In this document: positions 20,663-29,629 of the stretch, piece by piece | Layout of the letters: each line of letters begins with the position of its first letter | Position numbering within the stretch: position 1 is the first letter of the stretch | NCBI GenBank assembly: GCA_023653055.1 | Contig: JAMNXR010000013.1 | Coordinates: 1-64,000, forward strand | Length of the DNA stretch: 64,000 bases | Source of the DNA: Burkholderiaceae bacterium | Lineage (GTDB): Bacteria > Pseudomonadota > Gammaproteobacteria > Burkholderiales > Burkholderiaceae_B | Direction: 5' to 3' | Notes under the pieces: model-generated | Databases searched by the model: none | The model's input: the letters and a program-made list of their open reading frames with translations, nothing else | What the model was told of the DNA's origin: nothing | Made by a program: the position numbers and the translations under genes

Positions 20663-21895
20663 ATGCAGACCAATTTGGCGCAGTGGGCACGTGAATCGAA
20701 GCTTGGTCAAGAGGCGGACGATATTTTGCGTCGTTGTGTGCATTGTGGTTTTTGCACCGCGACCTGTCCAACCTATCAAGTGCTGGGCGATGAGCTCGAT
20801 GGCCCCAGAGGACGTATATATCTGATTAAAGAGGTCTTGGAGGGTAAGGAACCAACTCAGGCAACACAGCAGCACTTGGATCGTTGCTTGACGTGTCGTA
20901 ACTGTGAGACGACTTGTCCCTCTGGCGTGGAATATGGTCACCTTGTGGATATCGGGCGGCAGATCGTAGAGGAAAAAGTGAAGCGGCCTTTGGGTCAGCG
21001 TGTGCAACGTGCGCTTTTGCGTGAAGGTCTGACCTCGCGTTTTTTTGCGCCCGCTTATAAGCTTGGGCAATCCTTTCGCGAGTGGTTACCCGAAACGTTA
21101 CAGCGAAAAGTGATTGCGCCACGTCCGGTTGGTCAACGTCCCGTGACCTCGGGCCATGCACAGCAGGTATTATTATTGTCCGGCTGTGTCCAGCCGACGA
21201 TGATGCCCTCGATTGATGCAGCGACGGTTCGGGTATTGGATCGTCTTGGCATCGGCACACAAGTTGTGGCGGGTGCGGGCTGTTGTGGTGCCTTGAGCTT
21301 TCATCTGGATGATCAGGAACGCGCGCGCGCTCAGATGCGTTTAAATATCGACGCATGGTTGCCATATGTCGAGTCTGGCAAGATCAAAGCGATTGTGATG
21401 AATGCGACTGGTTGTGGCGCGATGGTGGCGGAGTATGCCCATCATTTGCGTGATGATCCTGTTTATTTACCCAAAGCTGAAAAAATTGTTTCATTTGTAC
21501 GTGATATTGCGCAGGTGGTCGCACCCCATGCACAAGAACTCGTTGGACATATTGATGCAACCAAGCTTCCCAAACGGCCGGTTTTTCATCCTCCGTGTAC
21601 CTTGCAACACTGGCAAGGTTTACGTCCTGAGAGTGAGCAGCTTTTGACGGCACTCGGGATGTCGTTGCAAACTTTTAATGAAAGCCATCTGTGCTGTGGC
21701 TCAGGGGGGGCTTACTCTGTTTTACAGCCCGAGATTTCGGCTGCCTTACGTGATCGTAAGCTCGAGCAACTCAATGCCGCCGAGCCGGACATGATGTTGT
21801 CGTCAAACATCGGTTGTATTGGTCATTTGCAAAGTGGTACTGACACGCCTGTGCGACATTGGATCGAAGCTGTCGATGCCGCACTCAAAGGTTGA
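20663..21895 (+). CDS. glcF: Glycolate oxidase iron-sulfur subunit GlcF
   Basis: 410 aa. Two 4Fe-4S motifs are present near the N-terminus: CVHCGFCTATCPTY (residues ~24-37) and CLTCRNCETTCPSG (~76-89). Two cysteine-rich CCG domains follow (GAGCCGALSFH and SHLCCGSGGAYS), the arrangement of heterodisulfide-reductase-like Fe-S subunits. It carries electrons from GlcD/GlcE to the membrane quinone pool. It is the last gene of the plus-strand dehydrogenase block. Confidence 0.95.
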   Translation: MQTNLAQWARESKLGQEADDILRRCVHCGFCTATCPTYQVLGDELDGPRGRIYLIKEVLEGKEPTQATQQHLDRCLTCRNCETTCPSGVEYGHLVDIGRQIVEEKVKRPLGQRVQRALLREGLTSRFFAPAYKLGQSFREWLPETLQRKVIAPRPVGQRPVTSGHAQQVLLLSGCVQPTMMPSIDAATVRVLDRLGIGTQVVAGAGCCGALSFHLDDQERARAQMRLNIDAWLPYVESGKIKAIVMNATGCGAMVAEYAHHLRDDPVYLPKAEKIVSFVRDIAQVVAPHAQELVGHIDATKLPKRPVFHPPCTLQHWQGLRPESEQLLTALGMSLQTFNESHLCCGSGGAYSVLQPEISAALRDRKLEQLNAAEPDMMLSSNIGCIGHLQSGTDTPVRHWIEAVDAALKG

Positions 21896-21958
21896 TTGTG
21901 ATGGCGCGGTGGTTTGCGTATGACGTTTCACTTTACAGCGGATGAGATGCGTCCTTGC

Positions 21959-22318
21959 TTAGCAGGGATAGGCATCTTTTAGCGCAAAAATCAAAATAAT
22001 TGAAATCTCATCTGTGGGCTTAAAGTTATTTTTTGCAATGAATTTTGCAAGCACGATATTTGTGAGATCACCGGTCATTTGCAGGTCACCCGGCGGGCAA
22101 AATATCATGGGTATTTTTTGTGTCTTGTTGTAAACATTTGCAAAGGTAACGCCTTGCCCCATGCCAGCGGTGTAGGTATTGAGCATCTCCTTTTTAATCG
22201 GATCCCGTTGCCACTCCCGATATTGAGTGAGCGTGAGCCCTGAGGCAGAGGCCGTTCCTATTAACGCACTCAGGCAAAGAAATGTCAGAGCAAGAAGGTG
22301 ACGTATCTGCGTGTTCAT
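21959..22318 (-). CDS. Small secreted protein, Rap1a/Tai-like fold suspected
   Basis: 119 aa with a clear signal peptide (residues 1-26, ending TASASG). The C-terminal half, CPPGDLQMTGDLTNIVLAKF ... FALKDAYPC, has the two-cysteine and final PC pattern I associate with the Rap1a/Tai immunity-like family; this is pattern recall, not a search. No amidase effector or other T6SS gene adjoins, so an immunity role is not supported by context. Its ATG overlaps the ltaE stop codon (ATGA), so the two are probably co-translated. Confidence 0.6.
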   Translation of the reverse strand: MNTQIRHLLALTFLCLSALIGTASASGLTLTQYREWQRDPIKKEMLNTYTAGMGQGVTFANVYNKTQKIPMIFCPPGDLQMTGDLTNIVLAKFIAKNNFKPTDEISIILIFALKDAYPC

Positions 22319-23358
22319 GCATGTGATCCTGTTTCGATAAGGGCGAGTAATTGTTTAACTTCTTCTTGTGTCGTGTCCCAACGGCAGACAAAACGCGCAA
22401 GCTCTGGACCTCTTCGGTAAAAGAGTACGCCTTGATTTGCGAGTCGATCAAGGGCTGTTACAGACATTTCGACAAAGAGTTCATTGGCTTGCACAGGCGC
22501 GATCAGTCGTGCTGCAGGAATCCTGTTAATCCCTTGAGCAAGTTGTTGCGCAGCGGCGTTTGACTGTCTAGCTAAGCGCAGCCAAAGATCATTTTCAACA
22601 TAGGCCAAAATCTGAGCGGAGGCAAATCGCATTTTTGACCAAATCATGCCACCTCGACGAAGATGAAAGTCAATCTTGTCGGCGATATCAGGATTAAACA
22701 CGACGATTGCATCGCTGAGTAAGCCACCGTTCTTGGTGACACCAAGCGAAAGAATATCGACACCTGCTTTCCACGTCATTTCTGCTGGGCTACAGCCCAG
22801 ATGCGCGAGTGCATTAGCAAAGCGTGCACCATCCATGTGGACGCTTAGTTTTCGTGCGTGAGCGAGGGCACTGAGCTGGCTGATTTCCTCAGTGCTGTAA
22901 ACAGCACCCAGGTCGGTGGCTTGAACGAGATTGAGTGCAACAGGCTGGCTCTTGTGCGCTTGTCCAAAGCCTGCGACAGTTAAGTTTTTTTCAAGAGAGA
23001 CTGGGCAAACTTTTCCATCTATTCCATCGATAGGTGAGACTTTGAGGCCCCCGCCAAAGAAACCGACAGCGTTGCATTCGGAAGTGTTGATATGGGCTTC
23101 TGGGCTGCAATAGACCGCACCAAAAGGTGTGCCGCAAGCGGCGAGCGCAAGCGCGTTTGCACCCGTGCCAGTAGGGATTGGAAAAACCCTCAGCTTGGAC
23201 TCAAACACATCACTTAGTGTAGCGTTGAGATCTGAGGTCAGTGCATCTGCGCCATACCCTACTGCGCTACCTTGATTGGCACGTACAAGGGCTTCGATGA
23301 TTTCTGGTGCAGCACTGCCGCAGTTATCGCTTCTAAATTCGAGGGTCTGGTGATTCAT
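22315..23358 (-). CDS. ltaE: Low-specificity L-threonine aldolase
   Basis: 347 aa PLP enzyme of fold type I that cleaves L-threonine/L-allo-threonine to glycine and acetaldehyde. Motifs are FRSDNCGSAAPEIIEAL at the start, SVHMDGARFANALAHLG with the PLP-pyridine Asp, and ILSLGVTKNGGLLSDAIVVF with the Schiff-base Lys. The acetaldehyde/glycine chemistry places it in amino-acid degradation. It is coupled to the small secreted protein gene downstream. Confidence 0.92.
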   Translation of the reverse strand: MNHQTLEFRSDNCGSAAPEIIEALVRANQGSAVGYGADALTSDLNATLSDVFESKLRVFPIPTGTGANALALAACGTPFGAVYCSPEAHINTSECNAVGFFGGGLKVSPIDGIDGKVCPVSLEKNLTVAGFGQAHKSQPVALNLVQATDLGAVYSTEEISQLSALAHARKLSVHMDGARFANALAHLGCSPAEMTWKAGVDILSLGVTKNGGLLSDAIVVFNPDIADKIDFHLRRGGMIWSKMRFASAQILAYVENDLWLRLARQSNAAAQQLAQGINRIPAARLIAPVQANELFVEMSVTALDRLANQGVLFYRRGPELARFVCRWDTTQEEVKQLLALIETGSHA

Positions 23359-23435
23359 ATGGGTTAGGGGTTGCGCTCAGCGCTCAGTCATATTTGCCAA
23401 CGTAACATAAACGCTGTTTATTAAAAGCATGAATA

Positions 23436-23470
23436 AAAAAACGGTTATGTAATTAACATAACCGTTTTTA
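23436..23470 (-). terminator. Rho-independent terminator after the 23539-23892 gene
   Basis: AAAACGGTTATGT (23438-23450) and ACATAACCGTTTT (23456-23468) form a 13-bp perfect stem; on the minus strand it ends in a run of T. It separates the small unknown gene from ltaE. Confidence 0.88.
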
Positions 23471-23538
23471 GAAAGACACTGCGGCTCTACACAGCTGCAG
23501 TTTGTAAAAATTACTACTTAATCAAAAGCAATGGGAAA

Positions 23539-23892
23539 TTAGGCTGTAGTGACTGCAGCTTCGGCAGCAGCAGCAGCTTTAGCTTCTTCTTTAGCAGCTT
23601 TTGCAGCAGCACGCTTCTCTGTTGTAAATTTGTATGCATCAGACATGTGATCCCAGAGGAACTTGTCTGACACTGACTTGGAGAAAGAGTCAGCACAAAC
23701 GAGAAGCAAACCGATAGGACCCAATGCTGCACGGGCGCCAAGACCGATCACTGAGTGAGCGGCACCGTTGACAAACTTGCCGTCTAAAAGAAGGCTAGCG
23801 CCGGGCAAGATTGTCTCGCCAAATATTTTGGCACCATTGGCCAAAACGTTTGATGCATTTGATTGCTGAACAGTATTTAGATTTTCTGTCAT
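23539..23892 (-). CDS. Small protein of unknown function with Ala/Lys-rich tail
   Basis: 117 aa from the ATG at 23892, which follows GGAGA in the minus-strand leader. I do not recognise the family with certainty; the core (FGETILPGASLLLDGKFVNG, AAHSVIGLGARAALGPIG) recalls a DUF6072-like small protein. That core holds two hydrophobic, glycine-rich segments that could be membrane-associated. The C-terminal ~35 residues are an Ala/Lys/Glu helix (RAAAKAAKEEAKAAAAAEAA) resembling phasin or polymer-binding tails. The gene is monocistronic with its own terminator. No function is assigned. Confidence 0.7.
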   Translation of the reverse strand: MTENLNTVQQSNASNVLANGAKIFGETILPGASLLLDGKFVNGAAHSVIGLGARAALGPIGLLLVCADSFSKSVSDKFLWDHMSDAYKFTTEKRAAAKAAKEEAKAAAAAEAAVTTA

Positions 23893-23989
23893 GATGGTAT
23901 CTCCAGTGTTGGCCAAAAGGCTACTGGGTGAATACCCAGCTCACTTAAAATTATTGCACTTTTTCAATTGATCGACAATCAAATTTCTG

Positions 23990-24949
23990 TCAATTACGCA
24001 CAAAAGGGTGGGTTTTTTGCCAATGCCGAGCAATATCGATACGTCGACAGACCCAAACGCGGTCGTGACGGGCGATGTGATCAAGAAAGCGTTGCAAGCC
24101 GATCAGTCGGCCAGGGCGTCCCAAAAGACGGCAGTGCATACCGATAGAAAGCATTTTGGGGCTATCTTCACCCTCTGCGTACAGCACGTCAAAGCTATCT
24201 CTTAAATACTCAAAAAAATGCTGTCCAGTGTTGAAGCCCTGAGGTGTGGCAAAGCGCATATCGTTCGTGTCTAACGTGTAAGGCACCACTAAATGAGGAA
24301 CGGTTGAGCCATCACTTTTGGTGACTTGCGTCCAAAAGGGCAAATCATCACCGTAATAGTCACTGTCGTACTCGTAGCCGCCGTGCTCGACCACCAATTT
24401 TCGGGTGTTGGGGCTGTCTCGGCCTGTGTACCAACCTAAAGGCCATTGGCCTTTAGTCAGGTCTTTGATGATGCGCGTAGCGGCCTCTAAATGCGCACGT
24501 TCTGTGTCTATATCTGTGTTTTGGTAATGCAGCCAGCGCAGTCCATGACAAGCAATTTCATGCCCTTGCTCGACCAATGCTGCCGTCAGCTCAGGATGAC
24601 GTTTGAGTGCGACTGCGACGCCAAAGACAGTTAATGGCAGCTTTCTTCGTTCAAATTCTTTCAAAATACGCCAAACGCCTACTCGAGAGCCGTATTCATA
24701 AATGGACTCCATACTCATGTGTCGGGCTGGAAAGCTCTCAGCCCCCACGATTTCCGATAAAAATCGCTCGGAGCCTGTGTCGCCATCAAGAACGTTGTTT
24801 TCAGCCCCTTCCTCATAGTTCAGCACAAACTGAACGGCGATCTTGGCGCGTCCAGGCCAGTTCGCTTGAGGAGGGGTCGGGCCGTAACCGATCAAGTCGC
24901 GGGGATACAGATTGGATGACTCAGATTCAAAGGCTGATGTGGGCTTCAT
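23990..24949 (-). CDS. puuE: Polysaccharide-deacetylase-fold protein, PuuE allantoinase-like
   Basis: 319 aa, NodB/CE4-fold. The N-terminal YPRDLIGYGPTPPQANWPG and FVLNYEEGAENNVLDGD are characteristic of the PuuE subgroup, which hydrolyses allantoin without the usual metal-dependent amidohydrolase fold. The GHEIACHGLRWLHYQ segment and MLSIGMHCRLLGRPGR are conserved further on. No other urate or allantoin gene is nearby, so the physiological substrate stays open. It is divergent from the srf-like operon. Confidence 0.87.
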   Translation of the reverse strand: MKPTSAFESESSNLYPRDLIGYGPTPPQANWPGRAKIAVQFVLNYEEGAENNVLDGDTGSERFLSEIVGAESFPARHMSMESIYEYGSRVGVWRILKEFERRKLPLTVFGVAVALKRHPELTAALVEQGHEIACHGLRWLHYQNTDIDTERAHLEAATRIIKDLTKGQWPLGWYTGRDSPNTRKLVVEHGGYEYDSDYYGDDLPFWTQVTKSDGSTVPHLVVPYTLDTNDMRFATPQGFNTGQHFFEYLRDSFDVLYAEGEDSPKMLSIGMHCRLLGRPGRLIGLQRFLDHIARHDRVWVCRRIDIARHWQKTHPFVRN

Positions 24950-25137
24950 CAATAAATCTCAATATATCGTGTTTTGTTATGGTTGGGAGGTGCTGTTTGA
25001 CAGATAATATATCTTAAGCCGCATGCTGCGGTATCGCGATTGAAATACCTTAAAAATCGCCATTTTATTGGTGAGTCATCAGTTAAAATGCTTTTCTTTT
25101 TTATAATAATTGCGCGTGTTTAAGAGGAAGCGATTAG
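24950..25137. promoter_or_regulatory. Divergent promoter region, puuE / SrfA-operon
   Basis: The spacer contains a perfect -10 hexamer TATAAT at 25102-25107 on the plus strand, 31 bases before the first operon ATG, and an AAGAGGAAG ribosome site at 25122-25130. The -35 position (about 25079-25084, TCAGTT) is poor, which suggests an activator or an alternative sigma factor. A short CCGCA-TGC-TGCGG hairpin lies at 25019-25031. This would be the only promoter seen for the 16.6-kb operon. Confidence 0.5.
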
Positions 25138-26628
25138 ATGGCTGGAAGTCTGCTAGTCAGCGGTAACCCTCAACATTACAAGGCAATCGGCGAGGGCGGT
25201 CAGCCCGTCTATTCAGTCGCCTTTCAATTGCGTGAGGCCATTCGTTTAAAAGCTGGAGCCACAACCGCTAATTGTTTGGCGATTCCACAGTCTAATCAAC
25301 ACGGCAGTATGGTGGATTGGTATGCCCCATTTGCCGGTGATGTTGTGCCTTGGTCTGCGGCAACGACTGCAGAACGTGAACATGCCTTATCCAAGTTAGA
25401 TGCGGCGCATCGCACCCTTGAACGTGCCATCGCACAGATGAGTCAGACGCACGCGCGCAACTCCCAAGCTGATCGGGAAAAAAATACCGTCCTTCCTCTC
25501 ATGAGTAAGGTGTTTCATTTTCCTGACACCAATTTTATTTATCTGGTCAATGGCGAACCTGTGATCGCTTTTTGGGGCTTTCATTCGGAGGGCTCGACGC
25601 TTCCAGCAGATCCATTTACACATTTGCGCTCAGTTGTGAGTACGAGTTCCACTGCGGCGGCTCCCCAAGCGGCGCCCGAGCAGAGAGCATGGTGGTGGTG
25701 GCTATTGCTTTTGCTTTTAGTGCTATTGCTGTTGTTCTTTTTACTTCGCGCATGTGCGCCAAGTGTGTTGCCCGTTGCGATTCAGCCAACACCTGCTGTC
25801 ATACCTGATGGTCAGTTAGGATCTCCGGTGACAACCAGTACGCCATTGCTTCCTGGCGCACCGACAACGCCATTGACGAATGCAAAGCCAGACAGTTTGA
25901 TCGATCGAGGCACTTCGTTTTTAAGTCGTTGGTGGCCTGGGTCGGGTGCGGGCACTAGCCTTGTTAGTCCCGATGCGGTATCAGGAAATGCTGTGGTGGA
26001 TTCCTCCGCAGCGCCAACGAGTCCGACTAATGAGTCGCCTACAGGTGCCACAGCAGAGCCGCCTGCAGACGCAACCGGACAAACGGCAGGTCAAGTGCCT
26101 GGACAAAATCCAGCTGATGTTGCGACGCCTACAGGCAACGCACCTCCAATTAACCCAACGGCTTCTGCGCAACCGGTTTCACCTGTTACGCCATCCGCGG
26201 GGGATGTTCGCAATCCTGCGGATCAATCAGGCTCTCAGCAGGGGCGTCCGTTGACGATTCCGCCTCAAGCCTCCAATTCTGGCAACACTGGATTTTTGGA
26301 TGGCTCTTGGACCGCAGGTGCGGGTATTCAAGACGCGAAAACCGGCAAACCCTTGCGGATGGAATATGACTTCAGTCAGGGCAATGGTCAAGGCAAGGTC
26401 ACGATCAAACGCGCCGATGGTTCTCAATGTGTAGGCGCAGTGTCTGCACAAATGCAAAGTAAAAACTTACAAATCAGTGACCGAGGTGTGGCCAAGTGTT
26501 CGGACGGCGGAACCATCGCGCTGCCCAAAGTCACTTGTACACCCCAAGCGGATGGTCGTGCCGACTGTCTAGGTCGCTACGAAAACGGCACGACTTTTCC
26601 TGTGTCGATGCGACACGCTCCAAAATAG
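25138..26628 (+). CDS. srfA: SrfA-like bitopic protein
   Basis: 496 aa. Residues 1-180 are a predicted cytoplasmic domain with QPVYSVAFQLREAIRLK, CLAIPQSN, VDWYAPFAGDVVPW and FIYLVNGEPVIAFWGFH. Residues ~185-206 are a Trp/Leu-rich membrane segment. A 170-residue Pro/Ala/Thr-rich arm follows, then a compact C-terminal periplasmic domain (~385-496) with paired cysteines (GSQCVGAV, VAKCSDGG, VTCTPQ, ADCLG). This layout and the following srfB and srfC genes match the SrfA of the enterobacterial srfABC cluster, as I recall it. Biochemical function is unknown. The N-terminal domain reappears in the last gene of the operon at 40125. Confidence 0.85.
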   Translation: MAGSLLVSGNPQHYKAIGEGGQPVYSVAFQLREAIRLKAGATTANCLAIPQSNQHGSMVDWYAPFAGDVVPWSAATTAEREHALSKLDAAHRTLERAIAQMSQTHARNSQADREKNTVLPLMSKVFHFPDTNFIYLVNGEPVIAFWGFHSEGSTLPADPFTHLRSVVSTSSTAAAPQAAPEQRAWWWWLLLLLLVLLLLFFLLRACAPSVLPVAIQPTPAVIPDGQLGSPVTTSTPLLPGAPTTPLTNAKPDSLIDRGTSFLSRWWPGSGAGTSLVSPDAVSGNAVVDSSAAPTSPTNESPTGATAEPPADATGQTAGQVPGQNPADVATPTGNAPPINPTASAQPVSPVTPSAGDVRNPADQSGSQQGRPLTIPPQASNSGNTGFLDGSWTAGAGIQDAKTGKPLRMEYDFSQGNGQGKVTIKRADGSQCVGAVSAQMQSKNLQISDRGVAKCSDGGTIALPKVTCTPQADGRADCLGRYENGTTFPVSMRHAPK

Positions 26629-26642
26629 CAGGACGCAATATT

Positions 26643-29624
26643 ATGCTGCCAGATATTCATTCATACGAAGATCAAACGACGCTCATCATGGGGAGTGGCG
26701 TTCAGTTTTTGGACTTTGCTGCAACCTTTGTTGTAAAGGGTCAGTCCGGTGAGTTTGCAAAAATGGGCGAAGCGGGTCCGCTTGGTCGACTCGAAGAGGA
26801 CGTCAGAACGGGCAAACTCCATTTTTCCTTTGATGAAAAAAAGACACCTATCCAGTCGCGGTTTGATGTCAGCTTAGATCAGTCGCTCAAGTTGTTTGCA
26901 GAAACATGGGTACCCGTGCCTTATTTTCGATTTAGTCCGCCTGCACGATTCGAAGAAGGCCCGTCGAATTGGGCGCGCATGCGTGTCACTGAAGTCAAGT
27001 CTGGTTCTGATCCAGATGGCAATACCCATCGCATTACGTTTGCTTTTGATACCAAGGTGGTACCTGGCCGAACCGATACATCCTATATGGGCCCCTCCGT
27101 TGATGACGTCAAAGCGGGTACAAGTTTTGCATTTGCACACCGCGCCCATGAAATGGGTTGGTTTCTAGATCAGCAATGGATCGATAGTTGGTTGAGAGAG
27201 CTTTATACAGAGCTTGCACGGCCTAGACTCAAAAAGGATGCAGAAGATATTCGCCTCGAGCTTGCAGACTTGCACCACCAGGCGCATTACTTAAATCTTT
27301 TGCATTTGGTCGGTACCCAGTTGTCTCTGCCTGAGATTAAGGTCATTTCAAATGCAAAGAATGATCTTTACAAGCCCATTCCTGTCGATCTCGTGTTGGA
27401 TATTGGTAATTCCCGTAGTTGCGGTATTTTGATCGAAGATCACCCTCAAGAAAGCGACGGCCTGCGCCGGCGTTATGAGCTGGAGCTGCGTGACCTGACC
27501 AAACCTGAGAATGTGTATGGCGAGCCTTTTGAAAGCCGAATAGAGTTTTCACAGGCTTCTTTTGGCAAAGATCATTTTTCAGTGCAGAGCGGCCGAAGTG
27601 ATGCGTTTTTGTGGCCGACGATTGCGAGAGTTGGTCATGAGGCAGGTCGACTCGCCAGTCTCCGCAGGGGAACGGAAGGGGCCACTGGACTGTCAAGTCC
27701 CAAGCGCTATTTATGGGATCAGGAAAGTTTTGAACCTGGCTGGAGGTTCAATACGTCCTATGTCAAGACTGAAACAGAGCCGCATGCGACTGCTGCGCCT
27801 GTGTCGCGTCTGATTAACGAGATGGGTGAGGCGCTTTATACCCTTGATCCCGATGATCGGATGCCCGTGTTTCATCCCCATTATTCGCGCAGCTCGTTAA
27901 TGACATTTATGTTGAGTGAGGTGTTGGCGCAAGCGCTCGCTCAGATCAACAGTCCTGCGCAGCGATTACGTCAAAGTCATGCGCGTGTTCCCAGACACTT
28001 ACGCTCGATTATTTTGACTGTGCCTCCTGCGATGCCGCAGCCTGAACGAAAGATTTTCGAAACCAGGATGAAACAAGCCATCGGCCTGATTTGGAAAAGT
28101 TTAGGCTGGCACCCAGAAGACGCCGGCATGGACACGGAGGAGGATCGCGCTTTAGCGTTTCCTGCTTTCCCTGACGTCCATGTTCAGTGGGACGAGGCAA
28201 CCTGCGGGCAAGTGGTCTATGTGTTTAGTGAAACGCACAATAACTTTGGCGGTCGCCCCGAAGAGTTTTTTGCTGCGCTGGCAAGACCGGATCAGCCACC
28301 TCGAAATGGATCGACCGACCCCTATGTGTCGATTGCTACCATCGACATTGGCGGTGGAACCACTGACTTGGTCATCAATGAGTACTCTTTGGATAAAGGG
28401 GTCGACAACTCAGGTCGTGAGGTGGGCGGCAGTGCCTACATCATTCCCGAACAACGTTTTCGTGACGGTTTCAAAATTGCCGGTGACGATATTGTCCTTG
28501 ATGTGATTCGTCTGGTCGTTTTGCCTTCACTTGCAACCGCGTTCAAGACGGCTGGCATCGCCGAACCTGATGCGTTAGTGTCCAAGCTCATGGGCAGCGA
28601 GTCACTCGATGCGCACGTTGCTGTTCTCAGGCAGCAGTTGACCTTGCAAGTGCTGTATCCCGCTGCGCTGCGTGTCATCAAGGACTATGAAAAATACGAC
28701 CCACTTGATCCAGGTAACCTCGGTGTGGTTACATTATCTGAGTTGTTGAGTGATGCGGGTCAACCGACAGCGGATGTATTGGAGTACGTCAATACGGCTG
28801 TCCAGCGCCAGGGCGGAGCGGCAGCGATCGGCTTTAGTTTGATGGATGTCGGGATCAACATTAATTTGCGCCGTTTGCACGAACAGTTCATTCGGGGTGA
28901 GCTCAATATTTGCAAGACGCTTAAAGCGCTGTCCGAAGTCGTCTATGCCTATCAGCCTGATGTGTTGCTATTGACAGGACGTCCCTCGCGTATGCCGGGC
29001 GTCATGGCCTACGTCAGATCATTACTCGCTGTGCCTGCAGCCAGAATTTTACCGATGCACCAGTATCGAACAGGTCCATGGTACCCATTTCACAAGAACG
29101 GACGCATTGATGATCCTAAAAGTACGGCCGCAGTTGGCGCCATGCTTTGCCTGTTGAGTCGTAGCTTGCGATTACCAAATTTCTTTTTTCGTTCGGCTGT
29201 GTTTAAGCCCTATTCGACGCTACGCTTTATCGGCATGATTGATAACAACAACGCGATCAAAAATTCCAACGTCTTTTACAGAGATATTGATCTCGATAAT
29301 GAAGACTATGAATTTCCCGATACAACATTTGAAATGCGGGGATCCATGCGATTGGGCTTTAGGCAACTCGAAACAGATCGGTGGCCAGCTTCACCTCTTT
29401 ATACGCTGACGGTCGATGATCGCGATTTGCGTGAGAAGCTTGCTTCAAAAGGTGTCGTACTCAAAGTATCCTTGCGTCGCAGCGAGCGTGCGGGTGCAGA
29501 AAGTTTTGAGCTTGCTTCGGTTGAAGGGGGCTCAAAGAGCAAAGTTAAATTCAGACTCAACACGATGATTGATGCGGGCTTGGGTGATTCTCAGTATTGG
29601 CTCGACAGCGGCAGCGTGAGGTAA
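26643..29624 (+). CDS. srfB: SrfB-like protein with actin/Hsp70-type ATPase motifs
   Basis: 993 aa from the ATG at 26643; the frame is open further upstream inside srfA but that part is not family-like. Two phosphate-binding loops of the actin/Hsp70/sugar-kinase fold are evident: VLDIGNSRSCGILIED at ~251-266 and ATIDIGGGTTDLVINEY at ~564-580. An adenosine-type motif LLTGRPSRMPGVMAYV follows at ~775-790. The ~240-residue N-terminal part is unrelated to Hsp70. No signal peptide or membrane segment was seen, so it is cytoplasmic. SrfB proteins are annotated as virulence factors from Salmonella, but the mechanism is not established. It ends five bases before srfC. Confidence 0.88.
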   Translation: MLPDIHSYEDQTTLIMGSGVQFLDFAATFVVKGQSGEFAKMGEAGPLGRLEEDVRTGKLHFSFDEKKTPIQSRFDVSLDQSLKLFAETWVPVPYFRFSPPARFEEGPSNWARMRVTEVKSGSDPDGNTHRITFAFDTKVVPGRTDTSYMGPSVDDVKAGTSFAFAHRAHEMGWFLDQQWIDSWLRELYTELARPRLKKDAEDIRLELADLHHQAHYLNLLHLVGTQLSLPEIKVISNAKNDLYKPIPVDLVLDIGNSRSCGILIEDHPQESDGLRRRYELELRDLTKPENVYGEPFESRIEFSQASFGKDHFSVQSGRSDAFLWPTIARVGHEAGRLASLRRGTEGATGLSSPKRYLWDQESFEPGWRFNTSYVKTETEPHATAAPVSRLINEMGEALYTLDPDDRMPVFHPHYSRSSLMTFMLSEVLAQALAQINSPAQRLRQSHARVPRHLRSIILTVPPAMPQPERKIFETRMKQAIGLIWKSLGWHPEDAGMDTEEDRALAFPAFPDVHVQWDEATCGQVVYVFSETHNNFGGRPEEFFAALARPDQPPRNGSTDPYVSIATIDIGGGTTDLVINEYSLDKGVDNSGREVGGSAYIIPEQRFRDGFKIAGDDIVLDVIRLVVLPSLATAFKTAGIAEPDALVSKLMGSESLDAHVAVLRQQLTLQVLYPAALRVIKDYEKYDPLDPGNLGVVTLSELLSDAGQPTADVLEYVNTAVQRQGGAAAIGFSLMDVGININLRRLHEQFIRGELNICKTLKALSEVVYAYQPDVLLLTGRPSRMPGVMAYVRSLLAVPAARILPMHQYRTGPWYPFHKNGRIDDPKSTAAVGAMLCLLSRSLRLPNFFFRSAVFKPYSTLRFIGMIDNNNAIKNSNVFYRDIDLDNEDYEFPDTTFEMRGSMRLGFRQLETDRWPASPLYTLTVDDRDLREKLASKGVVLKVSLRRSERAGAESFELASVEGGSKSKVKFRLNTMIDAGLGDSQYWLDSGSVR

Positions 29625-29629
29625 GCACC

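Noticed and set aside
21959-22318. T6SS immunity gene with a toxin partner
   Set aside because: The neighbour is threonine aldolase and no amidase effector is adjacent; only fold resemblance is claimed.
26496-26642. N-terminal extension of SrfB overlapping srfA
   Set aside because: The frame is open but it runs antiparallel to no family similarity and lacks a ribosome site; the ATG at 26643 after AGGA fits better.
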